Assembly (NCBI GenBank): GCA_018389105.1
Contig: JACATO010000317.1
Coordinates: 3,877,001-3,941,000, forward strand
Direction: 5' to 3'
Length of the DNA stretch: 64,000 bases
Source: Nautilus pompilius
Taxonomy: Eukaryota; Mollusca; Cephalopoda; Nautilida; Nautilidae
Shown: positions 1 to 12,361 of the stretch, in pieces
Layout: each line of letters begins with the position of its first letter
Numbering within the stretch: position 1 is the stretch's first letter
Notes under the pieces: generated by a model
Told to the model about the DNA's origin: nothing
Databases searched by the model: none
What the model saw: only the letters and a program-made list of their open reading frames with translations
Program-made: the position numbers and the translations under genes

Positions 1-1546
1 GTGGTCTGAGAGCTACGTCGGTGAGCGCTACCAAAGTCAACCGCAATAGACCTAGCATTATGGAAACAATGGGAAGGCTTTTGGGTATTTGGATTAAGCA
101 CCAAAGGCGTCCAAACGTTCTATCAAGTTTACATGTGCTTAAGTGCAAAGCATTGAGTTTGTATGAATATATTAGATACAAAGATAAACGAAAGTGAGTG
201 AAGTGAAACCCTTTCAAGCGAGTCAAGGATGGTTTTTTTTCCGTTTCAAGAACCGTTTTAATTTGCATAACACAGAAGTGACGGACGAAGCAGCCGCCGC
301 CGATACTGAAGCTGCAGAAAGTGTCCGTAAGTTGTTGGCACAAGTTTTAGCCGATGGTGGTTCAGCCCTAAGCAGGTGGTCAGTGTAGACGAAGCGGGAT
401 TATATTGAAAGAAGATGTCGAACAGAACTTACATTTCTCAAGATGAAAAAAAAATGCCCCCGGGTTTAAAGCCGCCTAAAAAAGATGCACTCTCCTTTTA
501 TTAGGAAACGCACAGGGAGACCTGAAACTTAGATCTTTAATGGTTTATCATGTATAGACCTCTGGAGCTTTGAAAGGGTATTCAAGGGAGCATCTTGCCG
601 TTTATTGACGTTCCAACAAAAAGGGTTGGATTACATCCTGAATTTTCATGGAATATTTTATAGTTAATTTACATAAAGAAATGAAAGATTATTGTGAACG
701 AGAAGCTGTAGCATTCAGAAGTGCTCCCCGCCATCCACCAAATCCAGTGGATCTATCAGAAACACCAAAGTCCTATTCCCGCCCCCAAATACAACCTCGT
801 TAATCCAGCCTATGGATCAAGGTGCCATTGCGGCTTTTAAAGCTCATTATTTACGCCGCGCTTTAGACGAGTTAATTCACGACACCGACGGTGAGGGAAA
901 ACCAACAGGTAAAAAACGCGATTGACAACATCAGTGAGGCCTGGTGAGATGTGGAACCTTCACGTATGAATGCTGTGTGGCATACAATTATGACTGGAAC
1001 GTGTTAATGAGTTTAAAGGGTTCAAGGTCGGTTAAGTGTTTACAAAGTTAAGGCTGCAATTGCTCTTTTAGCCAAAAAAGCAGGTTTTGATGAGGAAGAT
1101 GTGTCAGAGTTACTAGACTCGTGCAGAGAAGAACATCCTAATGAAGAACTTATGCAACTAGAAGAAGAAAATAAAGCTGACAGCTTCGATGAAGCCGAAG
1201 AACCTACACGCACATTAATGACCGAGAGATTATCCAAAGCATTTAGTTTATTGGATGAAGTTACAAATGTTTTTGATGAAGGTGATGATTCTGATCGTCA
1301 GCGGAGTGCCAGGGTAGTTAAATCCCTTAACCATGCCGTCTTTTGTTATCGCCAACTTTATAGAGAAAAAATATTGAAGTCTAAGCAGTTATTGATTGAA
1401 CATTTTGAAAAACCGAGAAATTCCTCAACTTGTTATTCCTTCAATCTCAAAAGGCCATCCTTCCCATTTGCTTTCCTTCAGCCTCAATGGTAGTGGCAGA
1501 CGACAATGACTTTGATGACCCCGACAACGTTGATGACGATGAGTAG
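1..1546 (+). pseudogene. Tigger transposase pseudogene (5' truncated by window)
   Basis: Once a DDE transposase with an N-terminal CENP-B-type DNA-binding region. Recognisable blocks in order are: a leading stretch with 'SLHVLKCKALSLYE' (about 142-175); 'PFQASQGWFFFRFKNRFNLH' (about 209-268), typical of the Tigger HTH/DDE linker; 'SVDEAGLY' with the first catalytic Asp (about 381-404); 'RTYISQDEKKMPPG'; 'LIQPMDQGAI'-like third acidic site (about 808-835); and a long Asp/Glu-rich C-terminus (1082-1546). The second catalytic block, normally a DNAPGHP-type motif, has decayed to 'SAPRHPP' (about 720-738). Several frameshifts and stops interrupt the frame, for example at 386 and 502. It cannot be functional. 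The C-terminal piece 1101-1493 is the longest surviving frame and is not a separate gene. Confidence 0.85.
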
Positions 1547-1700
1547 CAGCTGTGTACCCTCTCACTTTCACCCATCAACACAGAAACAGGAAACTTAAAG
1601 AATTTTAAGTACATTTTAAAAAATTTGTTTTTGTTTTATTTTATCTTTAAAATATAACACACTGTACAGTCTACACTCACAATACTTAATTGCTATGTTA

Positions 1701-1739
1701 CTCTCTCTCTCTCTCTCTCTCTCTCCATCTCTCTCTCCA

Positions 1740-1783
<44 letters not shown>
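1701..1783. repeat. (CT)n microsatellite
   Basis: About 80 bp of almost pure CT repeat with two short CCAT interruptions, inside the 3' non-coding part of the Tigger element. It creates Leu/Ser and Arg/Glu repeat frames on the two strands that are not genes. Confidence 0.95.
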
Positions 1784-1785
<2 letters not shown>

Positions 1786-1929
1786 CACCCACCAGCACGC
1801 ATCCCTACCTAATTACATGTATTCTTATGGGAAATTACATTTCACTTAAAACGGTGTTTTACAGGGACGCATTAATCGTGTTAAGGGAGACTTTACTGTA
1901 CTTTGATTCCGCCCCCGCCTGACATTTCT

Positions 1930-2620
1930 TCAAGGGTTCTGTGCGCAAGTGTCGTGAATTTAACCGCGCGTTGGTTGTTGTCCAATGGTAACCGTTTATT
2001 TGTCGATCTCTTTAAACTCTAACCGATTCAATGGAAAGGTGGTCAGTCAGCCCACCCCGTTCATCATCATCATCATCATCATCGTCGTCGTCGTCTTTTA
2101 AACCCCCTTAAAGGCAGAACAGTAGAGTAGAGCCGGCCGACCATTTGCCGCAGACGAAGATGCTATCACGGCAGATGTTCGGGGTATAACCGCACTGGTG
2201 AGACAATACCGACATTTCTGATGCGAGTGGGCGGCGTTGGAACCAGAAACGACGACGACAAAAGCAACAAAAATAAAGAAAGGAAAGGAAGCCCGATAAT
2301 TTTTGCATTAGCGGGGCGAACCTACTAAATGTAACCTCTGCAAGGGAGGAGTTGGGGGGGGGGCTGAGATCAAAGCCCGTAATTCTTACTGCAACAGGTT
2401 ATGGCTGTTGACATGACACACGTGCGCCCGCTTCGCTAACTCATTAAGGGAAATTAGTCCACGAGGAAGGAAGCCATCTTCGGGTGCCAGGCTTTCTAAG
2501 GAACTTTGACTCCCACCTCCCCCGGTATGCATTTGCCTCCCCTCCCTCGCATTCGCTGTATTACGTGCATGTCAGGAAACTGTTAACGACGGAGGGAGAA
2601 AGTAAATCGAATAAATATTT
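1930..2620. promoter_or_regulatory. CpG-richer stretch, possible promoter or 5' non-coding exon
   Basis: This stretch begins just after the Tigger end. It is visibly richer in G+C and CpG than the AT-rich surroundings. It holds a CCAAT pentamer (1982-1986), a CAT/CGT trinucleotide repeat (2061-2095) and a CACGTG E-box (about 2419). No convincing coding exon was found here. It might be the promoter of gene A, about 34 kb downstream, or of a gene outside the window. This rests on composition alone. Confidence 0.25.
2061..2095. repeat. (CAT)n-(CGT)n trinucleotide repeat
   Basis: Seven or so CAT/ATC units run directly into four CGT units. A similar CGT run occurs inside the first coding exon at 55562-55582. 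Confidence 0.9.
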
Positions 2621-3297
2621 AATTGTGCTTTAAAGCTGTGTTTTAACACACACAAGTAAGGTAAAGGAATTAAAACCATGGGGCGTTCTACCTTGCAGTC
2701 ACGTGATGTCGAATCGATGTATTACGCATAAACACAATACAACGTTCAATTGTTATTTGCAACTTCCGGGACACTGCATTCAGAACAGAAGAGCCTGGAC
2801 GTTCGAAGCCGAGATGGGTGAAATGGGGGACCACAGTTTAATGAATCATGTTTGTGAGTCAGCGTTAATAGGGGATTATACGATTTGAAGAGATAAGTGC
2901 ATATGTAAATGTAATACACGTTTTAAAGTGTTTGTTTGTTACTCTTTCACGTCTGGTGATGTAAGTACTCCAGACGGTTCTAGGCTACCACACGTTGGCC
3001 TGAAGACAATTTTTCCCGAGGCCGGGTGCCTACCCCAGCTAGTGATATCATATTCTAAAAATAAGAGTCACATATAGACTGTTTCAACGATGGTAATATT
3101 CCGATACTCAGAACTTGTAAACCGAGACTTTCTTTGTTAAAGTTAGTATTTTTTTCTAACTGACCGAAGGTCCAGTGGCAGATCTTAGGGATAGAATCCA
3201 TGGAGTCACGTGTAACCCGGTGGAGGGTCCGTCCCTGAGGGTTATCGGGTTTAATGCCCCCCCCACAACAACAGTTTTACCCATATAAACAATTAGC

Positions 3298-3610
3298 CAG
3301 AGCCGGTCCTAACTATAGGCTACATAGGGCGCCATCTGCTGGGCCCTCTTTAGCAAGCCAAATCTATCTTTATTTTTCTTTCGATCACTAGCATCTGTTC
3401 GAACACTTTATCATTGTTATACTGTACGTTAATACTGTATTCGTGTGCACTTTGCACGTTACTAGCTCTGTCGCTGTAACTAAATGCCATCTGTTTCTTT
3501 ACATCCTTTGTTTGCGCAATTTTAAAGGTAAGTGTGTGTGTGTGGGTTTTACTGAGGGGCGCCAGTGATGACGGTCGCCTAGGGCTCCGCGTGGGTTTCG
3601 ACCGGCTCTG
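3298..3610. mobile_element. hAT-type MITE with 8-bp target-site duplication
   Basis: The element starts with CAGAGCCGGTC and ends with its exact reverse complement GACCGGCTCTG, giving 11-bp perfect terminal inverted repeats. Weaker mirrored similarity around GGCGCC continues inside. It is flanked by identical 8-mers CAATTAGC at 3290-3297 and 3611-3618. A perfect 8-bp duplication and CAG-type ends are the hallmarks of hAT elements. At 313 bp with no transposase it is non-autonomous. The intact duplication suggests a fairly recent insertion. A splice-donor-like GGTAAGTG near 3525 lies inside it. Confidence 0.88.
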
Positions 3611-3618
3611 CAATTAGC

Positions 3619-6600
3619 AAATGAATTATTTTGGTAAAAGATTGAATTGAATTAAAAAAAAAAAAAATTTTAAAAATCAGACGTATATACAAATGCTCGG
3701 TAGTCGCCGGTGCTGGCGGATGCGTCAGCTGGGTAGGTATGTGGTTAAAGGTCAAGTTTGTCCGGCCATAGGAAGAAGGTAAGGGTCTCGCGCCGAGTCA
3801 CCGTTCTGCCAGGCTTATGTAACCGAGACAGGTTCTCAGAAATTATTTTGTTTTCCTTTTTTATTTTCTGTAAACAAAGCCGGGCAGCATCTCCACCCAT
3901 TCACCCCCCCCCCCCCTTCTCTTTCAAGTAACAGGAGAAGAGGAATTCTTCTGACGTTCCTGAAGTGTGGGAAGTCGGGACGATTGCTTCTCTCATCATC
4001 ATTATTCATTAGGTAACCGGCTTAAGGATTTTTTTTTTTTTTTTTTGCTTCATATTTTACTGACAAAGAACGAAATCCACTCGTCTTGATTGGAGACCCG
4101 AAAAAACTTTCGGAAGATCGATAGATGACCAGATGATATTCCGACATCCCCACCTTGTCTGATTGTTCTTGAGATCACCCGGCTGGCGACAGACAGTGCC
4201 CCAGGCCTGGCTAGAGAGGATGCGCACATCGCACCGGAGCTGCTGTTGCTTTCGAATTTCCTTCTTCGGATGAACAGTGTACTCAAAAGATATGATATTA
4301 CCGATGTGGCGAAACCCTAAGGGTTTAACCATCTGTTTTAGTTTCCTTTCTTTAAATCCTGTATAGTTTACGTCTCGATTCGATTTTTATTTACCGCTAA
4401 ACAAAATGGCGCCTTTCAGTCTCCTTGTGTTAAAGTAAATAAATAAATTTTAAAAACATTATATACATATATATATATATTTATTTGAGTACATAAAAGG
4501 AGGAAGATAGATCACTGTTTAATTATCTTTCTTTAAGAAAACGGGGGGGGATATTCCAAACAAGTTTTTCAAATTAAATGAAAATACTTTGTTGCCGTCT
4601 ACCCATTTCTGGCTCGGATAGTATGTCTCCGTGGTCAAAGAATCCGTGTATATGAGTGTGTATGTATATAATGTGTGGAGACCGAGGTGGTAGAGTGATG
4701 ATGTAGTTACTGTCTTTAAAAGAATACGAATAACAGTGTATTAAAATGGACAGTGCTGCCAGCTGATGTTTGCAGTTTGGACTGGGCGTTCTTCCAAAAG
4801 ACATTCCAATGGTTCGTCTTAGCTATTTCTTGCATACATCTGTTTTCCTTACAAGCGGCAGTGATTTATCGTGTGAAACATTGGAAACTCATCAATAAAG
4901 GCCTGTGTTAATATAATGAAAGTTGTCCAGAAACTCGATTGATTCTATGGATGACTTCATTTCTTGGCTATGTGTTGTTTTGCATTTTTAAGTGTTTTTT
5001 TATTTTAAAAAAAAAAAGGTCTTAAGATACCTTCACTTTAATATGTCATATTTCCAGGTGAAAATCTCTTCCATAGTGAATGTTTGAAGTCAGTGTCAAG
5101 TGTAGATGAAAAAAGAAAGCTAAAATAAATAAATTGACAACTTTTAAAATAACCCAGATAAGAGACCCGTCAAAACCCTTATCTCCAGTTTTGTTCACTG
5201 TGTAAGTCTGATTTATTTTTTAGTTAGGGAAAAACCAAAGAGCCTTTTTGTAGCATAGCATTCTTAGTGGTTACAAAGAGGCAGGGAGCCTTCATGGGGC
5301 GGGAATTGTGAACACAGTTTTAAAATGTATTTATTCTGTGGATTTTAGCTACATTTGACACAAATTCCTTTTATTTATTGACATTTTTATTACTAAAGAG
5401 GTTTTCAGTGTTAAGCTGTGTTAAAACCTTAACCAGCTTGTAATTAAGACATCTAGTAATTACTGACTGTGGATAGGCAACACACACAGTCAGAGCCCTA
5501 ATTGTGGTCTCACCAATGAAGTATCCCATGCTTAAGGTTATGTTAATTTTAAAATGTTATAACTTTGTTTGAACTTTGATCACAAGACTGTCTGCCCAAA
5601 ATACCCCTGTATTAGCTTGCAGGGTTGGCTCAAGATTGTGGCTAACTGGGTGGCAGCCATGTGCTGGTGCAGAGAGTGGGGGCAAAAAAAATAATAATCA
5701 GAGAGTAAAAAGTAATTAAGTAAAAAAAAAAATAGAAATATAAAAATGATCTGACATGCAGTCAAAATGCTCAGGAGAGAAGAAAATTGTCATGGAGGTC
5801 AGCCAGGTCATACTATCTATCACACAGGTATGAGAGAATGGCCCAGATGCTTCACCTGGGCTAGGCACCTGAGGAATGATTTTTTACTTGTTTTATTTGT
5901 AATAAATTATTTATTCCTATATTTGTAATTTTTTTATCATTGCAAAAAGAAATATTAAAATAGTAAGTCTTAAGAGCACTGAAATTCAGTTTGCCTGGGG
6001 CACCAACAACTCTTAGAGTCCCGATGGCTCTGTTAGCTTGATGGCTACTTTTTGGATCTGACTTATTCATTTTTCTAAATAATAAAAAGGTAAAAAATTC
6101 CATTTCCTTACTTTTCCACATTAGGTGATCCTCTGCAGATATGCTATAATCTGGAGATTAATGTGGCCAATTCACCATTTTCAGGATATCTGCTTTTTTT
6201 TTTTTTTAATATATTAAAATTTTTTTCCTTTTGCAGTATTTGTGACCATTGCCTAGTTGCTAGATAACCCTAACCCCTAACCAGTGTCCAGAAAGTGTAG
6301 TATGATGCCGCAGAATTGCATGTAAGAATTCCTTCAAAATAAGGACTAGTAACAGTCTCATACTTTCATATTTTCTCTTTTGTGCTTCTGAATACACTCA
6401 CAACCATCACAGAATCTAATCTTTTTGAGCAAAAGATTTTGAGTTGGCTTTGTTTAGTTGTATAATCTGATACTTTCTTTTTTCAATCAAGCTTGGGTTT
6501 TTTCTGATACCAAAAAAGGAGTGCCAATCTCACAAATACTTTTTGAGATGGTGTTTCAAGCAGTATATTGCAATCACCTGTTAATTGTGTGTTGGCAAGA

Positions 6601-8879
6601 AAGCAGTTTGCCTTAGACTAATAATTCTTAGTTGTGGACCATACCTCTAACTGCTTTCCTAGCAATCTTCAGTTTGAGAAAAGAAATAATTTTTAAATAT
6701 GTAATTTTTTCTAGAATTATTTTTCCTGGCAGCAAAGAGCAAGTGTTCGTCATTCAGAAAATACCAATACACTTTTTAGTTGTTTATATTTTTCGTTAAA
6801 TAATAGTTTTAAATATTTTCTGATTACTTTGATTCAATAATTTTACATTTTATCTGCTAGGGTGTCAATATGTAAAATATTCATTAAGAAAAAAGGTTAT
6901 TTTGGTAGGAAAAAAGTTGTGCAAATATTCCAGCATAGATTTAGTGTAATGTGTATATATGTAACTTTATGCAGTAGTAAATTGATTATATATAATATTT
7001 CATGGTTGAGGCCACAATTATAGCAACTTCTGTATTAAATTTGTAGTTCTTGTTGATTCCTTGACTTAAATGTATCAACTTAGCATGGAAAACAATTTTT
7101 TAAAAGTTGTTTACAAATGAAAGATTAAATGTAGAAAGAAGACTACTTAAGTTTGCTAGAAATACTTTACCTGATATGCTTTTCAGGAAATGAAACATTT
7201 GTAAAAACCAGTTTAAAAAAGGATTCTTCCTTCAAGCCAGAACTGCCAATACTGGTTACAAAAATTTACTGGGAAACAACTTTTCATTAATTAAAATGGA
7301 TTATGCTGACTGGATGTAAATTATTATAAAACTCAGCATTTTATGACTAGAAAAAAGATAGAGGTCAGAGTTGGTGGGTAAATTTCTGATATAAACCCAT
7401 TAACTGTAGTCAGTGCATGTAAGTTGAGATATGAAAAGCAAGTTATATTAGTCATAGTTGTTTTTTCCTGATTAAATGAATTGTCTTCTGAAGTCCCTGT
7501 AAGTTTATTGTGATAAGCTTTCATATAGCTAATAAATACCCCTTTGAACTGTTTCTGCCTGTTTTTAAAATTACTTAAGGCCTGCCTTGATCATTTATGC
7601 GAAGGTTGTACTTTAGATTTTAATGTTTCTTTTTTAAGCTGGTGCCTTAAAGATACAATTCTCTGAAATGTCTCTCCTGATTTTGAGATGAGTATCTAAA
7701 ACATATTCACCTGTTACAGATTGTCGTGTAAATATAAAAGATAATATTTGGTTATTCAGAAATTTCTATAAGTCCTGTTTGTTGTTAGGACTTGATCAGT
7801 TTTCTTCATATAAATCTTTGCAGATTTGTGCATTGAAATGTTATTTAAATAGAATTATGTAAGAAGTTATTTACCTTTTTATATTTTAGGAGATTTCTAT
7901 ATTATGAGGGAGGAACCATCAAGGTCAGCTAGCGCTAACTAACAATGGAAAACCAATGAGAAATATTTTTAGCCAGTTCACTGAGTACATTAATAGATAA
8001 TATTTTTTCTGACAAACTGCCTATGCTTGGAAATGAATACTGTCTGTCTGCATGAATACCATGAGGTAATCTCAGTGAATCTCTGGTTAGTTGCATAATC
8101 TGATGATGAACTTAGGCATTTTTTACTGATTGTGACTTACTCAATGAATGCAGTTAAGAGAATTTTCATTCTAATTAACATTAAAATGAACTTGAATTCT
8201 ATATCTATATAGTAGCAGCCAGTGACTATATTTTATGAGATGACTCAATGTCTGCTCTGTGGCAGTTCATCAGCTGATAATGCAATGTGTATTTAGATTG
8301 GCTTGGTACTCAGGTTGGCACTGGTAGTGATGAATTGATGATGAGCTACCCAGCCAGCTGTGCACCCAACAGAGCATTGCAGAATGATGTGAGGAAATGG
8401 AAAGGGAAAGGGTGTTGCAACACTCATGATCAATTTTTCAGGATAGTTTTCCACTTTTCAAATCTGTTCGACATACTTGCAGACTTTATTTGCAAAAAAA
8501 TAATCATATGGTCATGAGTTTTTATGTTGTTTGAAGAATTAAAGTGGGTTACTGCAAGACCTTTTTGGTCTTGCTTTATGCACATTCTCAGAAGTCATTT
8601 GCAAACATCAGCTCCACAATCTCAAATTTACTGTTGAAGGTCTACACAACCCCATTGACCTTAACTGGGAAAGTGAAACATCATGCATTTCTATTCCAAC
8701 TGTCTCATGGTGTTGGGGCAAAGATTTAGAAGAAACTGATTTTAAGCTGAAGCACACTATGTTTTCTGCAATCTTTAGAAATATATCAACAATATGGCTG
8801 GCACATTCCATATTTGAGTTTTTCTAACAATCACAGTGCCATGTTAAGGCACCATATTTTGATAGATCTTAGAGAGAAT
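3619..8879. other. Non-coding stretch, no gene recognised
   Basis: The first 0.8 kb (to about 4400) is still CpG-richer than average. It contains a donor-like GAAG|GTAAGG at 3778/3779, preceded by a short open frame from ATG 3693; this could be an untranslated first exon but is unsupported. From about 4400 on it is AT-rich sequence with homopolymer runs and a TA run at about 4460-4480. No exon with matched splice sites and a sensible protein was found. Confidence 0.5.
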
Positions 8880-10520
8880 GTTTCAAAAATATGTCAGTAT
8901 ACTTTGCTTTCTTATGTAGAAACTTGCATCAATTTTATTGTATGGTTAAAAAAAATTCTATAAAGTTGGTCATGATTATTGCAATACTCCTTTGGTTAGC
9001 AACTCTGGAAGAAGCGACAGATGAGACTGTGAAATTTATCATTCTGAACACTGAAGCAAATGCAATGTTGTCCTGACAGACAATGTAGCATGTGCATGTT
9101 TAGGAAGAAGTTCTCTGTATTGTTTTGGATTAGTTAAAAGAGACTGATAGGCAGTTAAAAAGTCAGCAGATAAAACTGACATGGCCCAGATTTGTGTGTA
9201 TGTGGGATACTTTGATGTAAATGTTTTCCAAAAAGAACTGTTGGGTTTAATCCTTCTAGAAAGCTACATTATTGGTGATGTTCTTCAGCTAGGTCAGTGC
9301 CTTATTTGATTGGTATGGATTGCTGCTTGACAAAATTCATTTCCTTATTACAGATGGCTTGCCTTTCATTGCTGGGAGAAAAGGGTTTGACAGCATTTCT
9401 TTACACAGCACCACCACAGGAGAGCTCTGTGATGCCTTATTCATCAAAGCATGCTGTATGCTCAGCTCAGTGAGAAGCTGAGACTAATAATAGAGATGGT
9501 CATGAAGAAAATCAGTTTCATCAGAGCTACTTCAAGCCTGGAACAATTACTCTCTCAAGAGCTGATAGTAGAACCTCCTTTGAAATGAGCTGGTTGAGCA
9601 AAGGCACTTCACTGAAGCAAAGAGGTACATAGATTTCTGCAGCAAAGTTGCGTAAGTCTGCTGAGTATCTGGTGATTGATGATAATGACTTCATGGCATG
9701 GTTAAGGACGTGTTTCTGAACAACATATTTGGCTACTGTGGCAAACCCATAAGCAATAATGCTGTCAAGAAGTTGGAAGCATTTGAGTAAAACTTACTAT
9801 CTTCCAATCATACTTGTAATCAAAGAAGCTGCATTTCACTAGGCTGCACAGGCTTCAAGAAGAAACAAGCCTTTATGAAATAGTCACTAACCTCATGACT
9901 GGCTGACTTATACAGCTAACTGAAAACTTCTGATTTTGCTTTCTAGACTTCAGGATTCTAAATACATTCAGTTTTGTCTGTAATCCAGTTTCAGTCCCCT
10001 ATAATGTCAAATCCTCATTTCACATAAAGCTTATTTGACAAAGCTGCACTGTAGTTTGAACTCTTGGATCAATAGGCATCCGTGGCACTGAAGATTGAAT
10101 TTAAGAATCCAGGTATAGAAAAGTTATGGACCATCTATCTACATGCATCAAGAAAACTATGCTAACCTAAAGCAGGAATTACTGTTTTTGTTCTCTTTTT
10201 GGCTCAACTTAAACATTTGAAGCATTGATTACCAAAAATACTGCCATCAAAACTGATGCTTATAGCAGGCTTTCTCAATGTTCTTTGAAGAGCTGCCTAA
10301 ACATTGCTATCGTTCTGACACTAAATATATCTGAACTAGCCCATAGTGAGATGTGCAACTTTTCTAATTGAGATAGTTATCTTAATGAATAAAAATAATT
10401 GCCAGTTTGAATATCGTGCACATTTCTGCAAAACAGCCCTTTTGTGCAGTGTGTTGTGAGGTATCAATCTTTAGCGGGTCAGATGAAGGGTAGCTGCAGG
10501 CTGCCAGTTGCCAAGCACTG
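8880..10520 (+). mobile_element. Decayed hAT transposon of the ZBED/SCAND3 type
   Basis: Fragments of a hAT transposase can be followed across several frames. Around 9338-9470 it reads '...ITDGLPFIAGRKGFD' then 'LCDALFIKACCML', matching the TTDGAPAM-GRKxGF...LCAK region. 'EKLRLIIEMVMKKISFIRA' (about 9474-9530) matches the following helix. 'KNPGIEKLWTIYL' (about 10104-10142) matches the C-terminal dimerisation block (FW...YP). The right end near 10455-10520 has the GGxCAGAT...GCTGCAGGCTGCCAGTTGCC...CTG form usual for this group. The left end was not found. Many stops are present and nothing functional remains. Confidence 0.6.
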
Positions 10521-11429
10521 CTATATAATATTTAATAACAATGCCCCATCCTTAGTTTGGTCATTTGCTGAGTATTTTCTTGTTGCATCCAGATATATAA
10601 ATTTTACTTTTAGATTAAATAAAAAAAAATAAACCTTCAGGTTTGTGTCATACACCAATCTCTCCAATAGATATAACGTTCTGCTGGTGGAATGTCATTA
10701 TTCACTATAGATCGTTGCTTATCCTCTATGAGATGCCTGGCACTTTTCATCTTTAAAAATGGATGTAAATCCATATGCCCAGCTAGTGAAGAAGAAACCA
10801 TGCCAAGTAGGTATGCCAAAATGACCCAACACTGATTGGGTATCTGCTTAAGTCTTCGTCATCCAATAGTCTAATCATTGCGCTGCCCTAAAAATCTGAG
10901 TGAAGAATACTTTGGTAATTTGGTGATTGTTGCAGTTGATATCTTTTGTTATGGTATTTCAACATATCTTACTGTACATAAAAAAGTATTCTGAAAAAAT
11001 TATTTATATACAAATTAGAATTTACTAATCTTTTTTTAGCAAGATGAAATATACTCTAAAAATAAGCAACAAGCATTTCCAGATCTGCAGCGTTTGTATG
11101 GTACATCCAAACGTGTTCATGTTTTGGTTATAGAGAACCTTCATATTGAGGAAAGAAACTCAAACATGACTGTGTGTGTATGATATATAATGTTATAGTT
11201 ATGTAATCTGGAATTGAGCAACCCTGAAAATTCATACGAAGATCACTCACACTTCTCAGTTTGCATATATTTTTGCATAGAACCCATGATCATTTCCTCT
11301 ATAAACTGGCCACGTATTTTGTGTAAGTCATTGAGGAATGCCTAGACATTGTTATTTAACACATGACTAGGTGGCTCAGGCCATCAGATCACAGTATCAT
11401 AAATACAAGCAAGGTACTGTCAGACTAGT
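10521..11429. other. Non-coding stretch with one exon-like open segment
   Basis: Mostly AT-rich. After a fair acceptor (pyrimidine tract ending TTTTTTTAG at about 11040) a frame stays open for 46 codons, from CAAGATGAAATATAC to a GTATGA donor-like site near 11178. I recognise no protein family. It could be chance or part of the neighbouring transposon debris. Confidence 0.3.
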
Positions 11430-12250
11430 CAGTTCATGGAGAGACATTGTACAGATTACTTGAGGGTCACAGCCTCATTTAATGTGAATCGTTATCTTAT
11501 TTTCCTTGCCAGAAAAAAACATTTTTCTACAGCATGATCTCTTCAGAATGACTTCCAAAGGGCAGCCAATTATAGAATTTTGACACAGACAACTTGCAAC
11601 AGGTGGTATGCAGTCAAGAGTATCGCTGATGCATCAAAAGCTAGGCATACCATGGGTAACAGAATACCACAATTGGAAGTTGAACTGATGGTGCCATGTT
11701 CTTTTTGTTGATGAATCTAGATCTGCCCTGTCTAGTAATCAATAATAGGTGAGCTAGAGTCTGGAGACAAGCTGGAGAATGATTTGCTAACTGCCAATGC
11801 CCAACATGATTTATTGATTGGTATGGGCTGGCATTCATGTTAGATACAGGGATGTAATCATTATACTTGTAGTCAACCTCTAGTTTATTAGCAAGGTTCC
11901 AACTTCATCTTTATGGCTGATAGTACTTAATGGTACAGTTCCTCTGCTGTAAATGCTACACTTCAGGCCCATGATTTTTCACTTATATTGTGTGACTTAC
12001 ATGATCTCCAGATTTAAATCAAAGTGAATATTTGACATGTGTTGCCCAGTATCTTATCAGCTGAAAGTGGCCCTGGTTGAAGAATAGTGCAGCGTCTCAT
12101 ATCAACTGCTGTACTGTTTAATTTTGTCAATGTGTACAAGCTTGTATTAGAGTCATTAGTGGTTGCACACATTATTTGAAGCCTTTTTTGCCAATGTCAG
12201 TTTGTCTGAGATCATCTGCATGGTTTCAGACATTCATTTTGTTTTTGTCC
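11430..12250 (+). mobile_element. Decayed Tc1-like transposon
   Basis: Broken Tc1-type transposase on the + strand. The clearest block is 'WCHVLFVDESRSALS' (about 11687-11730), which carries the first catalytic Asp in the usual V-x-F-x-D-E-S-R-F context. It is followed by 'VWAGIHVRYRDVIILVVN' (about 11820-11875), the G-G-I strand of Tc1 proteins. Downstream similarity fades and stops are frequent. Terminal repeats were not identified, so the limits are approximate. Confidence 0.65.
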
Positions 12251-12361
12251 AACAATTTTAACTTAGCTTCTGTGAAGAGTTTAGATTAATATGCAGATCC
12301 ACTTAGAATGCCTGGAAATACTTGTTGGTCATATTTTTTTGGTGAGGAGTATATATATATA

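Larger units (their letters stand above)
1..1898 (+). mobile_element. Tigger (pogo/Tc1-mariner superfamily) DNA transposon, 5' part outside window
   Basis: Decayed Tigger copy whose 5' end lies before the window. The inside is a broken CENP-B/DDE_1-type transposase. After its D/E-rich tail comes a non-coding 3' part containing a long CT microsatellite. The right terminal repeat reads outward through 'AGGGACGCATTAATCGTG' to 'CTTTACTG' at 1898, followed by TA (1899-1900), the target-site dinucleotide of this superfamily. This resembles the 3' terminal repeat of known Tigger elements. The left terminal repeat cannot be seen, so full length is unknown. Confidence 0.85.

Noticed and set aside
1616-1922. 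Open frames rich in Leu-Ser or Arg-Glu on both strands
   Set aside because: They are translations of the CT microsatellite, not genes.
4050-4332. Two overlapping 78- and 91-codon frames on the - strand
   Set aside because: No domain, no splice context and no codon signal; they lie in a locally GC-richer non-coding stretch.
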